Below are positions 44,078 through 51,863 of a stretch of 64,000 bases of DNA, one piece after another (within the stretch, counting starts at the first letter, position 1; the number at the start of each line of letters is the position of its first letter). Source of the stretch: an uncultured Pirellulaceae bacterium (GTDB taxonomy: Bacteria > Planctomycetota > Planctomycetia > Pirellulales > Pirellulaceae); NCBI GenBank assembly GCA_937929805.1, contig CALFUT010000016.1:35949-99948 (forward strand), written 5' to 3'. The notes below the pieces were generated by a model that saw only the letters and a program-made list of their open reading frames with translations, was not told where the DNA came from and ran no database searches. Made by a program: the position numbers and the translations under genes.

Positions 44078-45268
44078 ATGCAGCCTTCCAAACCAGCCAC
44101 CAACAAACAAACACGCTCTCAATCCCCAAACGATGCGCCGTCCGCGATCGTGCTGGCCGTCGACCGACTGACGGCGGGAGCGATTGGGCCTTACGGCAAT
44201 ACGTCGCTCGACACGCCCGAGCTGAACCGCTGGGCGGCTGATGGCGTGCTGTTCGATCAAGTGATCGCCAATTCGGTCGACTTGAGCCAAGTTTACGATT
44301 CGTGGTGGAGCAACGAAGGACGGGACCATGCGTTGCTCAAACCAGAAGCATTGCTGCTGACCGACGATCCCGAAGTTGCCAAACATCCTGGCGTCGATCA
44401 ATTCGATCAGGTTCAAGTGTGCGAGGCCGCTGATCCCGTCCAGCCGGAGGCACCCGCGTTCTCCGCCGCTGACACTCAGCTGGCAACGTTCTTCGCTCAA
44501 GCCACCCAAGCCCTCACTCAATTCCAACCGGGGTCATTGCTTTGGTTGCACAGCCAAGGCATGAGCCAGCGTTGGGACGCGCCGCTGGATTACCGGCTTA
44601 GCCAATGTGGTCCTGATGATCCTCCTCCGCCCGATTTCGTTCAGGCTCCATCGCAATGGATCGACCCAGCCACTGCAGACCCTGACCAAATGCTTGGGCT
44701 CGAGCAAGCGTACGCCGCCCAAGTGTTATTGCTCGATCAGCTGCTAACCATTTTCACCCAGACGCTGAAAGAAGACGCAAGGTTTGCCAACACTTGGTTG
44801 CTGCTGGCTTCTCCACGAGGCTATCCATTGGGGCGGCATGGAGTTGTCGGCAACGCGGTGGATCCTGAATTCGCAGGAACGAAGCTTCACCATGAAAACC
44901 TGCACGTGCCGCTAATCGTTTGCCCTCCCGCAAAGTTGAGCGAACGTTTTGCGACCGGTCGCTGCGGGCAATTGCTGTCAAGCTCGATACTTCCCAACCT
45001 GCTGAATGGCATTTTTGACCACTCGGGTGAGACCCGTCTGATGGAACACTTGACGAACTCGACCACCGCTGACACGAACTCGCCCGAGCGACCCGTCGTG
45101 ACTCGATACGATTGTGCCACGGCAATCCAGACCGCCAATTGGAAACTGATCACCGATGGGAATCAGCACCGGCTGTTCTCGAAACCCGACGATCGCTGGG
45201 AGGTTAACAACGTTGCCGACCGCTGCCCGGCCGATCTGGAAGAACTGCAAAATCTTTTGCCGACTTGA
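44078..45268 (+). CDS. Sulfatase-fold protein lacking the formylglycine motif
   Basis: A 396-residue protein. The N-terminus SAIVLAVDRLTAGAIGPYGN, then TPELNRWAADGVLFDQVIANS, is the start of a sulfatase fold (alkaline phosphatase superfamily). An active sulfatase has a metal-binding DD at the first strand and the (C/S)xPSR motif that becomes formylglycine about 50 residues in. Here the first strand reads AVDR and the expected region reads SVDLSQVYDSWWSNEG, so both the motif and a metal ligand are gone. The later parts (WLLLASPRGYPLGRHGVVG, LHHENLHVPLIVCPP, CATAIQTANWKLI) keep the fold. It has no signal peptide. A non-catalytic binding or regulatory role is likely, or a changed chemistry. Confidence 0.75.
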   Translation: MQPSKPATNKQTRSQSPNDAPSAIVLAVDRLTAGAIGPYGNTSLDTPELNRWAADGVLFDQVIANSVDLSQVYDSWWSNEGRDHALLKPEALLLTDDPEVAKHPGVDQFDQVQVCEAADPVQPEAPAFSAADTQLATFFAQATQALTQFQPGSLLWLHSQGMSQRWDAPLDYRLSQCGPDDPPPPDFVQAPSQWIDPATADPDQMLGLEQAYAAQVLLLDQLLTIFTQTLKEDARFANTWLLLASPRGYPLGRHGVVGNAVDPEFAGTKLHHENLHVPLIVCPPAKLSERFATGRCGQLLSSSILPNLLNGIFDHSGETRLMEHLTNSTTADTNSPERPVVTRYDCATAIQTANWKLITDGNQHRLFSKPDDRWEVNNVADRCPADLEELQNLLPT

Positions 45269-45379
45269 GCAACCGCCCGTGGCCTACTTCGGTTTTGAAT
45301 AGAGAAAGGAATTCAAAACCATGATTCATTGAACTTAGCCTTATTGATTGAACAGCTGTTTCATGCAGCAAGCGCCAAT

Positions 45380-45460
45380 GGGAGGGCGAGGCTCCGCCCG
45401 AGCCTTGCGGAGAAGTATGCTCAACCATCCGCGTGGGTCGGACGGAGCCTCCCCCTCCCA
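45380..45460. repeat. G-rich palindromic element, locus 2
   Basis: GGGAGGGCGAGGCTCCG at the left pairs with CGGAGCCTCCCCCTCCC at the right end to give a long hairpin of about 81 bases; the middle holds CTCAACCATCCGC. It is a member of the same family as 7388-7594, 50539-50721 and 53501-53672. It lies between the ends of two convergent genes. Confidence 0.85.
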
Positions 45461-45498
45461 AACGTTGCGATCTTTCAAACGCTTCGATCTTCCAGTCG

Positions 45499-47184
45499 CT
45501 AAATCATCCCTAGCTCGTCCTGAATTCCTTGTAGGAAATCTTGCCATTCTCGCCTGAGCCAGTCTAACCATCCGGCTTTGCTGAAGCTGATCATCAATCC
45601 GAGCAGAAAACATAAACCCGCAAACAGCAGCAGCATCCCAGATCGACCCTCCAACCAAGCCCAAGACATCTGGCCCGGAAGTTCGGTCAACCCACCAAGC
45701 CATCCGGCCGACAGCAAAACCACGACGCGGCCAAACAGCTGACCCGCGTTCCATTGCCAGCATGTCAGCAGACTCAGCTGCAGAATCACCACGTACAACA
45801 TCGCCTCCCAACCGGACCAGTAACCCGCGAACGCGCCAACAAGCGAGACTCCCGCCATCGCACATGTCATTCCAAGGCTCACCAATCTCAGCCGTGCAGC
45901 GAATCGGTCGCGATGCAAAATTCCAATCAGCAGAAACCCCAACCAAACCACGTGAGCACTGACCGCCCAAGCGAACCGATTTCCGTAATTTTCGGCAGGC
46001 AGCAAAACCCACACGGCAATCGTCGCAAAGGCGAGCGCCAACACCCAGCGAACCGATGACACAACCCTCCACGCTCGAATCGCGTGATACGCTGCCAAAA
46101 CGATCAACGGAATCGCTGACACCGGCGCTAATGAAATTTCGGGGCGATCGTAACAAACGAACACGGCCCCCAGCAAAAATAACTGGGTACCAAATTCAAC
46201 CTCACGGTGACCGCGAATCCAAAGCGTGACTCCAAAGGTGACGATCATCATCAGAGCCAGCCAAAGCGGATTTCCGATTGTCGAACTGACTTCGCCCAAG
46301 AATAACGTCGACATCTCCGACGCCCGCCACGGCAGGGCCAGCATCAACACGGGGATCGCTCCCAAAAGGTAGGCGTGCTTGATTCTCGGAAAGAAACTGG
46401 CGGTCATCTCGACCACCAACACGTAGGCGGCGAAAAAGATGGGCATGAAGAAATGCCCTGCTAGGGAATTCCTCCAACCGAATGCTGGGATGAACTGCAA
46501 GCTAAGCATGAACATTCTCACGCATGCCGCAACCACCAACACGACCAGAATCGACCAAGGAAACAGAGGCCATTTCCACGGCGTTCCATTATTTCGAAAG
46601 ACATTTCGACCTCGCCAGATGATGGGCAAACACATCAGCATCGCCGCCGCAAACGCCCAGCCGAACGTGTACAGTCGCCAAGAAGGTGAAAGAGTACCCA
46701 ACAAGTTTGGGGTCCCGTTCGTCACAAAGATCAGCCCCCAGAGAAAGAACAACGCATGCATTAGATAGACGGGCACGCGAAAGCTGACGGGCAGTTTGAT
46801 CTTTAGCGACCACAGCAGCACCTCCCAAACCAAGATCCCGAAGATTAGGACTCCGATTAGGATTTTGGCCGCCGACCCTCGATCCACCATCACTTCGGTA
46901 TCGCAGCCGATGGTGACTCCCACCAGTAACAGCATGATCGAAAGCAGAATCGTGCGAGCGTCATCCCAGACACCGCCAAACTTAACGATCGCAATCGCCG
47001 TGGCGGCCATCAGCACGATCACTCCACAAAGAATCACCGCCAGCTTGTGCTCGTGAATCGAGGTACCCGAGTCGGTCGCGATTTGCAAACCGTACAACAG
47101 CAGCAGCGTGCTGATCAAATAGAAGGGGTTATGATTAACCAAGAACCGAAGCGGGCTTGAGTTCGAACCCGAGTTTGCACACAT
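45499..47184 (-). CDS. Polytopic membrane protein of unknown function
   Basis: A 561-residue integral membrane protein with GGAGG six bases before the ATG. By eye there are about 13-15 hydrophobic segments (for example FYLISTLLLLYGLQIA, LAVILCGVIVLMAATAIAIV, ILLSIMLLLVGVTIG, KILIGVLIFGILVWEVLLW and a final pair LLLFAGLCFLLGLMI). Short loops carry few charged residues and the last ~20 residues are a cytoplasmic or periplasmic tail. No transporter signature or catalytic motif was found, and I do not recognise the family. A G-rich palindrome follows its stop codon. Wzx/O-antigen-polymerase-like proteins and transporters are possible but not supported by motif. Confidence 0.8.
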   Translation of the reverse strand: MCANSGSNSSPLRFLVNHNPFYLISTLLLLYGLQIATDSGTSIHEHKLAVILCGVIVLMAATAIAIVKFGGVWDDARTILLSIMLLLVGVTIGCDTEVMVDRGSAAKILIGVLIFGILVWEVLLWSLKIKLPVSFRVPVYLMHALFFLWGLIFVTNGTPNLLGTLSPSWRLYTFGWAFAAAMLMCLPIIWRGRNVFRNNGTPWKWPLFPWSILVVLVVAACVRMFMLSLQFIPAFGWRNSLAGHFFMPIFFAAYVLVVEMTASFFPRIKHAYLLGAIPVLMLALPWRASEMSTLFLGEVSSTIGNPLWLALMMIVTFGVTLWIRGHREVEFGTQLFLLGAVFVCYDRPEISLAPVSAIPLIVLAAYHAIRAWRVVSSVRWVLALAFATIAVWVLLPAENYGNRFAWAVSAHVVWLGFLLIGILHRDRFAARLRLVSLGMTCAMAGVSLVGAFAGYWSGWEAMLYVVILQLSLLTCWQWNAGQLFGRVVVLLSAGWLGGLTELPGQMSWAWLEGRSGMLLLFAGLCFLLGLMISFSKAGWLDWLRREWQDFLQGIQDELGMI

Positions 47185-47496
47185 GAAACACCTCCGCTGT
47201 CACTCGGCTGGGCAAACGCCCGTTATGGCCGATGGTGAAAGGAAAAGCGTCGCGAATTGTTTGCAAACGAAAGCGAGGCAGGAAAATTGCTTCACTCGAA
47301 CGTGAAGCAGGTTTGTAATCTCTCTAGCAGCGAAATGTTAGCCACTCAACAATGCAAGTCCAACGAGAACCGAAGAACTCCCGACGATTTCACCAATATA
47401 AAACCGGACAGCTGGTCATTCAGCTAAGGCAAGCACGCGTTGCCAAAGTTGGAACGTGAGCCGACGGCCTATTACAAAAACAATGTTTGCCGACAC
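47185..47496. other. Intergenic region
   Basis: About 310 bases between two minus-strand genes. No gene, repeat or hairpin with a T-run was found. The promoter of the polytopic membrane protein should lie here. Confidence 0.35.
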
Positions 47497-48066
47497 TCAC
47501 CGCGGTGAAATCGTGAGCTCAAGTGCAAGCATCACAACCAGAACACCCAGCAACGTATAGGCCACGATTGGATCAACCATGAATGGGTCAGCAAGGAAAT
47601 GTTTGGCAGAGCCAAGGCGATGCCAAAGGTAAAATCCAAGTGGAATGGTGAGCAAGCCGAACAGCAGCAGCGTCCAGAGCGGGGAGCCGGTTTGTAGCAT
47701 GACGCCACAATCGCCAACACGGTCAAAAGAGCCAATGGCAATGTATGCTCCATTTGCGAGCAGGCAAAACCCAGTGAAAAACATTGCGATATCCCGCGCG
47801 GCAAAGAAACGTTGCGGAATGAGCCACCAGACGGCAGCGGGAACAACGCAGCCAAGGATCGGGCCCAGCCAAACGACGATTGAGGGATTTGGGTTTGGAG
47901 AAACGTCCGTGCGGGAAATCGCGAGTGGATGAAGCACGACGCGTTCGACCGAGCCACCCGTGGCCAGCGCACCGACGACATGCCCGAATTCATGAACGGC
48001 CATCATCGCGAACCAGCTAAGCGCCAAGAGCGAGTAGACAAAGACGATCTGGTGAATACGTTGCAT
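47497..48066 (-). CDS. M50-like site-2-protease-type membrane peptidase
   Basis: A 189-residue membrane protein with an HExxH zinc motif (HEFGH, residues 25-29) inside the first hydrophobic segment, the layout of the M50 family. About five membrane segments follow. Instead of the clear NPxxDG second motif, the sequence has SFDRVGDCGVM near residue 115, so Asp is available but the pattern is not canonical. The ATG at 48066 is used; the frame is open from 48246 but without resemblance. Homologues release membrane-anchored regulators or act in stress. It lies next to a toxin-antitoxin pair, which suggests an accessory islet rather than a core S2P. Confidence 0.72.
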   Translation of the reverse strand: MQRIHQIVFVYSLLALSWFAMMAVHEFGHVVGALATGGSVERVVLHPLAISRTDVSPNPNPSIVVWLGPILGCVVPAAVWWLIPQRFFAARDIAMFFTGFCLLANGAYIAIGSFDRVGDCGVMLQTGSPLWTLLLFGLLTIPLGFYLWHRLGSAKHFLADPFMVDPIVAYTLLGVLVVMLALELTISPR

Positions 48067-48230
48067 TACGAGAGGACTTGATCGCAAAACAGAAGGATAT
48101 AACAACATCGCCGAAACCGAAGCGACGGTGGTTTGCATCAATTTCGATTGCAAAAGGAGAGCGAGGCTGGAACTACGGCGAAGGTGCATCCGAATGGCTA
48201 TGTCGTAGAAACAAGATCGTGCGGCTTGCC

Positions 48231-48521
48231 CTACCTGCTGGTCCAATAGTCCGGCGAGCGGGAGCTATGGGCAACGGCGACCACAAGAATCTCGGAGTTC
48301 GTGATCCGGAAAATAATGCGAAACGGAAAGCGTCGGAGCAGAAAGTAACGGTGGCGCGCATCGCACATCGGAAAGCGTTCGGGATCGGCAGTAATTTGAG
48401 TGATTGCCCGATTGAATTCGGCATCGAAGTCGTTTGCAGCCTCGATGCTGCGTTCGGCGTACCACTTAAGGGATTCGGTGAAATCGACTTCGGCGGCCGA
48501 GCATATGATGACATTAGCCAT
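48231..48521 (-). CDS. ParE/RelE-family toxin
   Basis: A 96-residue type II toxin. The N-terminus VIICSAAEVDFTESLKWYAERS and the middle DAEFNRAITQITADPERFPMC, then LLRRFPFRIIFRI and VVAVAHSSRSPDYW match the ParE/RelE fold. ParE toxins hit gyrase; RelE toxins cleave mRNA on the ribosome. The RSPDYW ending is typical of the ParE-like group. Start ATG at 48521, overlapping the antitoxin stop by eight bases, which indicates translational coupling with the antitoxin first. Confidence 0.9.
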   Translation of the reverse strand: MANVIICSAAEVDFTESLKWYAERSIEAANDFDAEFNRAITQITADPERFPMCDARHRYFLLRRFPFRIIFRITNSEILVVAVAHSSRSPDYWTSR

Positions 48522-48750
48522 CCAGCCCAGCCTCGCGACGAGCACGTTCGCGAACCTCTGCCCACGGAGACCCCGTCATTTCACCGGCGTCGTATGCATC
48601 GCTTCGGCGATTGGCCTCCGCAATCCATTGAGAATCTGGCGGAACCCAATCATTGGGGGAAACACTGTCCCACAGTGTGGCGATCAACTGCGCCCGTTCG
48701 GAAGCGGGTAAGGATTGTGCCGCGGTCAGAATTTCGTTCATGTTGGTCAT
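48514..48750 (-). CDS. Addiction-module antitoxin (TIGR02574/PF09720-like)
   Basis: A 78-residue antitoxin. EILTAAQSLPASERAQLIATLWDS is the signature of this small family of addiction-module components, which lie in front of ParE-like toxins. The C-terminal half DAGEMTGSPWAEVRERARREA should wrap the toxin. No obvious DNA-binding ribbon is visible, although such antitoxins often regulate their own operon. The ATG at 48750 is preferred to the in-frame start at 48777. The stop overlaps the toxin start. Confidence 0.88.
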   Translation of the reverse strand: MTNMNEILTAAQSLPASERAQLIATLWDSVSPNDWVPPDSQWIAEANRRSDAYDAGEMTGSPWAEVRERARREAGLDG

Positions 48751-48894
48751 AGCTGAATTATACCAGATCGCCCGCACAACGGAAAGTTTTTACGACATCG
48801 CCCTGAACGAAGCGGACGAAGTCTGAACTGCGAGAAAGTGTACCAATGCCAGCCCACATGGAAGGTGTGCCGAAGGCCGAGTGTAAAATTCATG

Positions 48895-49209
48895 TTAGGC
48901 GACCGGCCCACGTAGGGTTAGGCCGGAATAATGCGCGATGAGCGATTGGTATTCGTTGGATTTCTGCGTATCGAGAATCGTGCCAGCGGATTCAGCATTT
49001 GGAACATCAGCTGAAACAGCGAGCATCCAGCCATTGGGGGCAACCATTGCTGCAACGTCGTCAACTGAGGTGTAGTCGCCATCCGGTGTCGGGCAACCGT
49101 GGCCACATGCGGCGCACACGAAGAAAAGGGATTCAGAGTCAACGGGACGAGCGTAGAACAAATCCTGAGCACCACAAAGGTTACACCAGCCGTGTAGAAC
49201 AATGTTCAC
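48895..49209 (-). CDS. Small zinc-ribbon-like protein of unknown function
   Basis: A 104-residue protein with two CxxC knuckles (CNLC at residues 9-12 and CAAC at 32-35) that could hold one zinc ion. The rest (DYTSVDDVAAMVAPNGWML, ESAGTILDTQKSNEYQSLIAHY) is not recognised. The only visible start is a GTG at 49209 with a weak upstream site. It lies beside the toxin-antitoxin pair on the same strand but without overlap. It could be an antidote, a nucleic-acid binder or a leftover of horizontal transfer; none can be shown. Confidence 0.6.
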   Translation of the reverse strand: MNIVLHGWCNLCGAQDLFYARPVDSESLFFVCAACGHGCPTPDGDYTSVDDVAAMVAPNGWMLAVSADVPNAESAGTILDTQKSNEYQSLIAHYSGLTLRGPVA

Positions 49210-49351
49210 TCTAGGTCACATAACGGGTTTATGTACGACATGGTGTCGTAAAACAGGAAACGAGTACGACTCAATGATAGCTTGCCAGTTGCCAAACCGC
49301 AAACTTTTGCAAACTTAGAGTCAACAGAGCCTGTACAGGCCTGCTGCAATC

Positions 49352-50431
49352 CTATCTCCCTCCAGCCTGCGTTGACGCCACAACCGATTCGATTCGGTCT
49401 TTCAGTTGCTGGTCGCCCGATACGATCTGCAAGTCGATCAATAACGCATAGACTGGCAAATCTTGGAATCGATTGACTCCAATCTTGACCAAGTCCTTGT
49501 GAGTACACACCAACGCCTTGGACCCGGCCTCCCGCGCAGCAGCGGCAAGCGACTCCAGATCCTCGCGGCTGTAAACATGGTGATCTTCAAAAACTCGATC
49601 GCTCACGACGTCGACACCCAACCGGTCCAGTGTTCCCACAAAGCCGGCCGGATTACCGATTCCGCAAAACGCAAACACAGGAACCTTCAATCCATCGATC
49701 GCAGTTGCTGATCCGTCGTATTGCAACCACCGACGAGTCACCGTTTCCGCTTTCACGATCAACACATCCGTATGAACCGCTCGAATTCGCTTCTCGATGT
49801 TTGATATCGATGTCTGATCGGCCAATTGGCACCGAGTAATCACCACCACATCCGCCCGAGTCAATGATTCGATTGGCTCGCGCAGCAAGCCTCGAGGCAG
49901 CAATCGCCCGAACCCGAACGGTTCAGTGGCATCGATCAGCACAATGTCTAGATCACGATGCGCTTGGCGATGCTGAAACCCGTCATCCAAGACCGCAACT
50001 TCTGACATCAGTTCCTCGGTAGCGACCTGAATCATTCGTATTCGATCGGGGTCTTGCATGTGGGGAACATCGGGCAAGCGGATTTCCATTTCTAGCGCTT
50101 CGTCGTTGCGGCCGGTGTTCGCATGTTGGCTACCTTGATAGCCACGACTGACAATGACGACTCGTTTGCCGAGCGATCGCAAGAATTGAGCCACGAAGAT
50201 CACCATCGGCGTTTTTCCTGTTCCGCCGGTGGTCAGGTTCCCCACCGAAATAACCGGAATTTCGGCCTTGAGGATGCGTTGCCCTTGGTCTTGATCGAAC
50301 CTGCGATTCCGGATGGCAACAACGCTCCGATAAACGGGCGTCAAAGCACTCATCGCGCCACGGACCAGTCGCGCAGCTAAGTCGTTACGTTGGCCGGTAA
50401 TAATTTTCAGCAGTTGCTGTCGATCAAACAT
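49352..50431 (-). CDS. lpxK: Tetraacyldisaccharide 4'-kinase
   Basis: A 359-residue LpxK that phosphorylates the lipid A precursor at the 4' position using ATP, at the inner membrane. The Walker A is GNLTTGGTGKTPM at about residue 55. VIVSRGYQG and VLDDGFQHRQAHRDLDIVLIDA (Walker B region) follow. The N-terminal hydrophobic helix AARLVRGAMSALTPVYRSVV fits the membrane-anchoring part. Its presence supports lipid A synthesis in this planctomycete. The start at 50431 is the second codon pair of a frame that begins with GTG at 50437. Other lpx genes are not adjacent. Confidence 0.92.
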   Translation of the reverse strand: MFDRQQLLKIITGQRNDLAARLVRGAMSALTPVYRSVVAIRNRRFDQDQGQRILKAEIPVISVGNLTTGGTGKTPMVIFVAQFLRSLGKRVVIVSRGYQGSQHANTGRNDEALEMEIRLPDVPHMQDPDRIRMIQVATEELMSEVAVLDDGFQHRQAHRDLDIVLIDATEPFGFGRLLPRGLLREPIESLTRADVVVITRCQLADQTSISNIEKRIRAVHTDVLIVKAETVTRRWLQYDGSATAIDGLKVPVFAFCGIGNPAGFVGTLDRLGVDVVSDRVFEDHHVYSREDLESLAAAAREAGSKALVCTHKDLVKIGVNRFQDLPVYALLIDLQIVSGDQQLKDRIESVVASTQAGGR

Positions 50432-50538
50432 CCGCACAGTCTACGCGCAGACGGGTTTTGTTTCCACGACGTTAAAAAGCGAAGGGCCACAGAATCGGAC
50501 ACAGCCTCGCGCTCCCTGTTTTTGAAGGCCTTTGAAGT

Positions 50539-50721
50539 GGATAGCGCCAGTTTCTCAATATCACCGTCGTTTTTAACGCGACGTTTCGTGGGTAGTTCGA
50601 AGGTCCGACCGAGCCGTGCGGAACAAAAAAGCTCAACCATCCAAGCGGGGCGGACGGAGCCTTGATTCAAGGTACGGGCGGAGCCTTCCGATCCCGAGCA
50701 TCGGTTTCCTTTAGCTATCGC
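50539..50721. repeat. G-rich palindromic element with terminal repeats, locus 3
   Basis: It begins GGATAGCGCCAGTTTCTC, aligns with 53501 onward (AATATCACCGTCGTTTTT against AATTTCACCGTTGTTTTT) and shares AACAAAAAAGCTCAACCATCC. The right end carries an extra partial copy of GGCGGAGCCTT and a weaker terminal repeat (GCTATCGC). The element lies between the lpxK promoter side and the rhodanese gene. Confidence 0.75.
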
Positions 50722-50861
50722 AGCGACCAGATGTAATCAAGCGTCGCACGCATGGCAATTTTTCTGCGAAGATTTGATTTGTGCTAAGATCATGATGGTA
50801 CATTACCTTAACGCAATCGAAACTCGCGTTGCGACTGTTTACACACGAGGTCCCACAAACC

Positions 50862-51863
50862 ATGTCGAAGTTCTTTCAAGCGATCGCGTGGACAGTCCTT
50901 CTACTTGCGGGGGCCGCCTTCAACTGCCGCACCCTGCAGCCCTGCCATGCTCAGGAAGGGAACGCGGCGGTAAAGAGCCCGGATATTGACTCGGCGCTCA
51001 TCGATGTCGATCAATTGAAACTCATTTTAGATACGGATCATGATCACGTCCGATTGATCGAAGCGTCGACCAGCCTAAAAAAATATCGAGCGGGTCACAT
51101 TCCTAGCGCCATCTACGTTCATTGGCTTGACGACATGATCAACCCGCAACAGCCAGAGCTTTTTAGCAACCCAACGCGCGATCAACTACAGGCATTGATG
51201 AGCCAGAGGGGTATCGGCAACCAACATCGAATCATCATTTACGACCGATTCGCTAGCCGACTCTCAACACGCCTGTATTGGACGTTAAAGTTCTACGGCC
51301 ACAAACATGTTCAAGTTCTCAACGGCGGATTTCAAGCTTGGCGTTCCAAGTATGAAATTTCGAAGAAGACGCCCAACTACCCCGCCACCGAATTCCGCAT
51401 CGCAGCAACACGAGCCGAACTTTTGGCGAAGATCGATTTCGTGAAGAGCCATCTTGATGACCCAAACACGGTTTTTATCGACGGCCGGCCGGAAAAACAG
51501 TACACCGGCCAAGACCCCGGCAAAATTTATCACACGAAAAAACAGCACGCGAAAAAGGGACACATTCCGGGAGCGACCCATGTCTTCTGGAAAGATAATT
51601 TTAATTCGGATGGAACCTTTAAATCGGTGCCCCAACTAAAAAAGCTGTATGCAAACGCCGGAGTTCGATCGGGCAATCGCATTGTAACCTATTGCAACGA
51701 GGGCCTTCATGCAGCACCACCATGGTTTGTCCTGACCGAACTGCTTGGCCACAAAGACGTGCGACTGTACGACAACTCGATGGCTGAGTGGGCCAATGGG
51801 GACAACCCGGTGGAAACCGAAACGTACGGTGATGGGGCGACTCCATCGAATTCATCGCGATGA
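50862..51863 (+). CDS. Exported rhodanese-like sulfurtransferase
   Basis: A 333-residue two-domain sulfurtransferase. Residues ~1-31 form a signal peptide (ATG at 50862; AWTVLLLAGAAFNC and a CHAQ cleavage region). The first rhodanese domain contains DHVRLIEASTSLKKYRAGHIPSA, and the second contains IDGRPEKQYTG, GHIPGATHVFW and the catalytic loop with Cys278 in YCNEGLHAA. A typical loop is CRxGxT (thiosulfate) or CGSGVTA (3-mercaptopyruvate), so CNEGLHA does not fit either cleanly. Periplasmic sulfurtransferases move sulfane sulfur outside the cytoplasm. The stop overlaps the ATG of a glycosyltransferase gene (ATGA), so the two are coupled. Confidence 0.88.
   Translation: MSKFFQAIAWTVLLLAGAAFNCRTLQPCHAQEGNAAVKSPDIDSALIDVDQLKLILDTDHDHVRLIEASTSLKKYRAGHIPSAIYVHWLDDMINPQQPELFSNPTRDQLQALMSQRGIGNQHRIIIYDRFASRLSTRLYWTLKFYGHKHVQVLNGGFQAWRSKYEISKKTPNYPATEFRIAATRAELLAKIDFVKSHLDDPNTVFIDGRPEKQYTGQDPGKIYHTKKQHAKKGHIPGATHVFWKDNFNSDGTFKSVPQLKKLYANAGVRSGNRIVTYCNEGLHAAPPWFVLTELLGHKDVRLYDNSMAEWANGDNPVETETYGDGATPSNSSR

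Noticed and set aside
45341..46156. Minus-strand open frame of 271 codons
   Set aside because: It overlaps the polytopic membrane protein gene in another frame, is Arg/Ser/Gly-rich and has no ribosome-binding site or domain.
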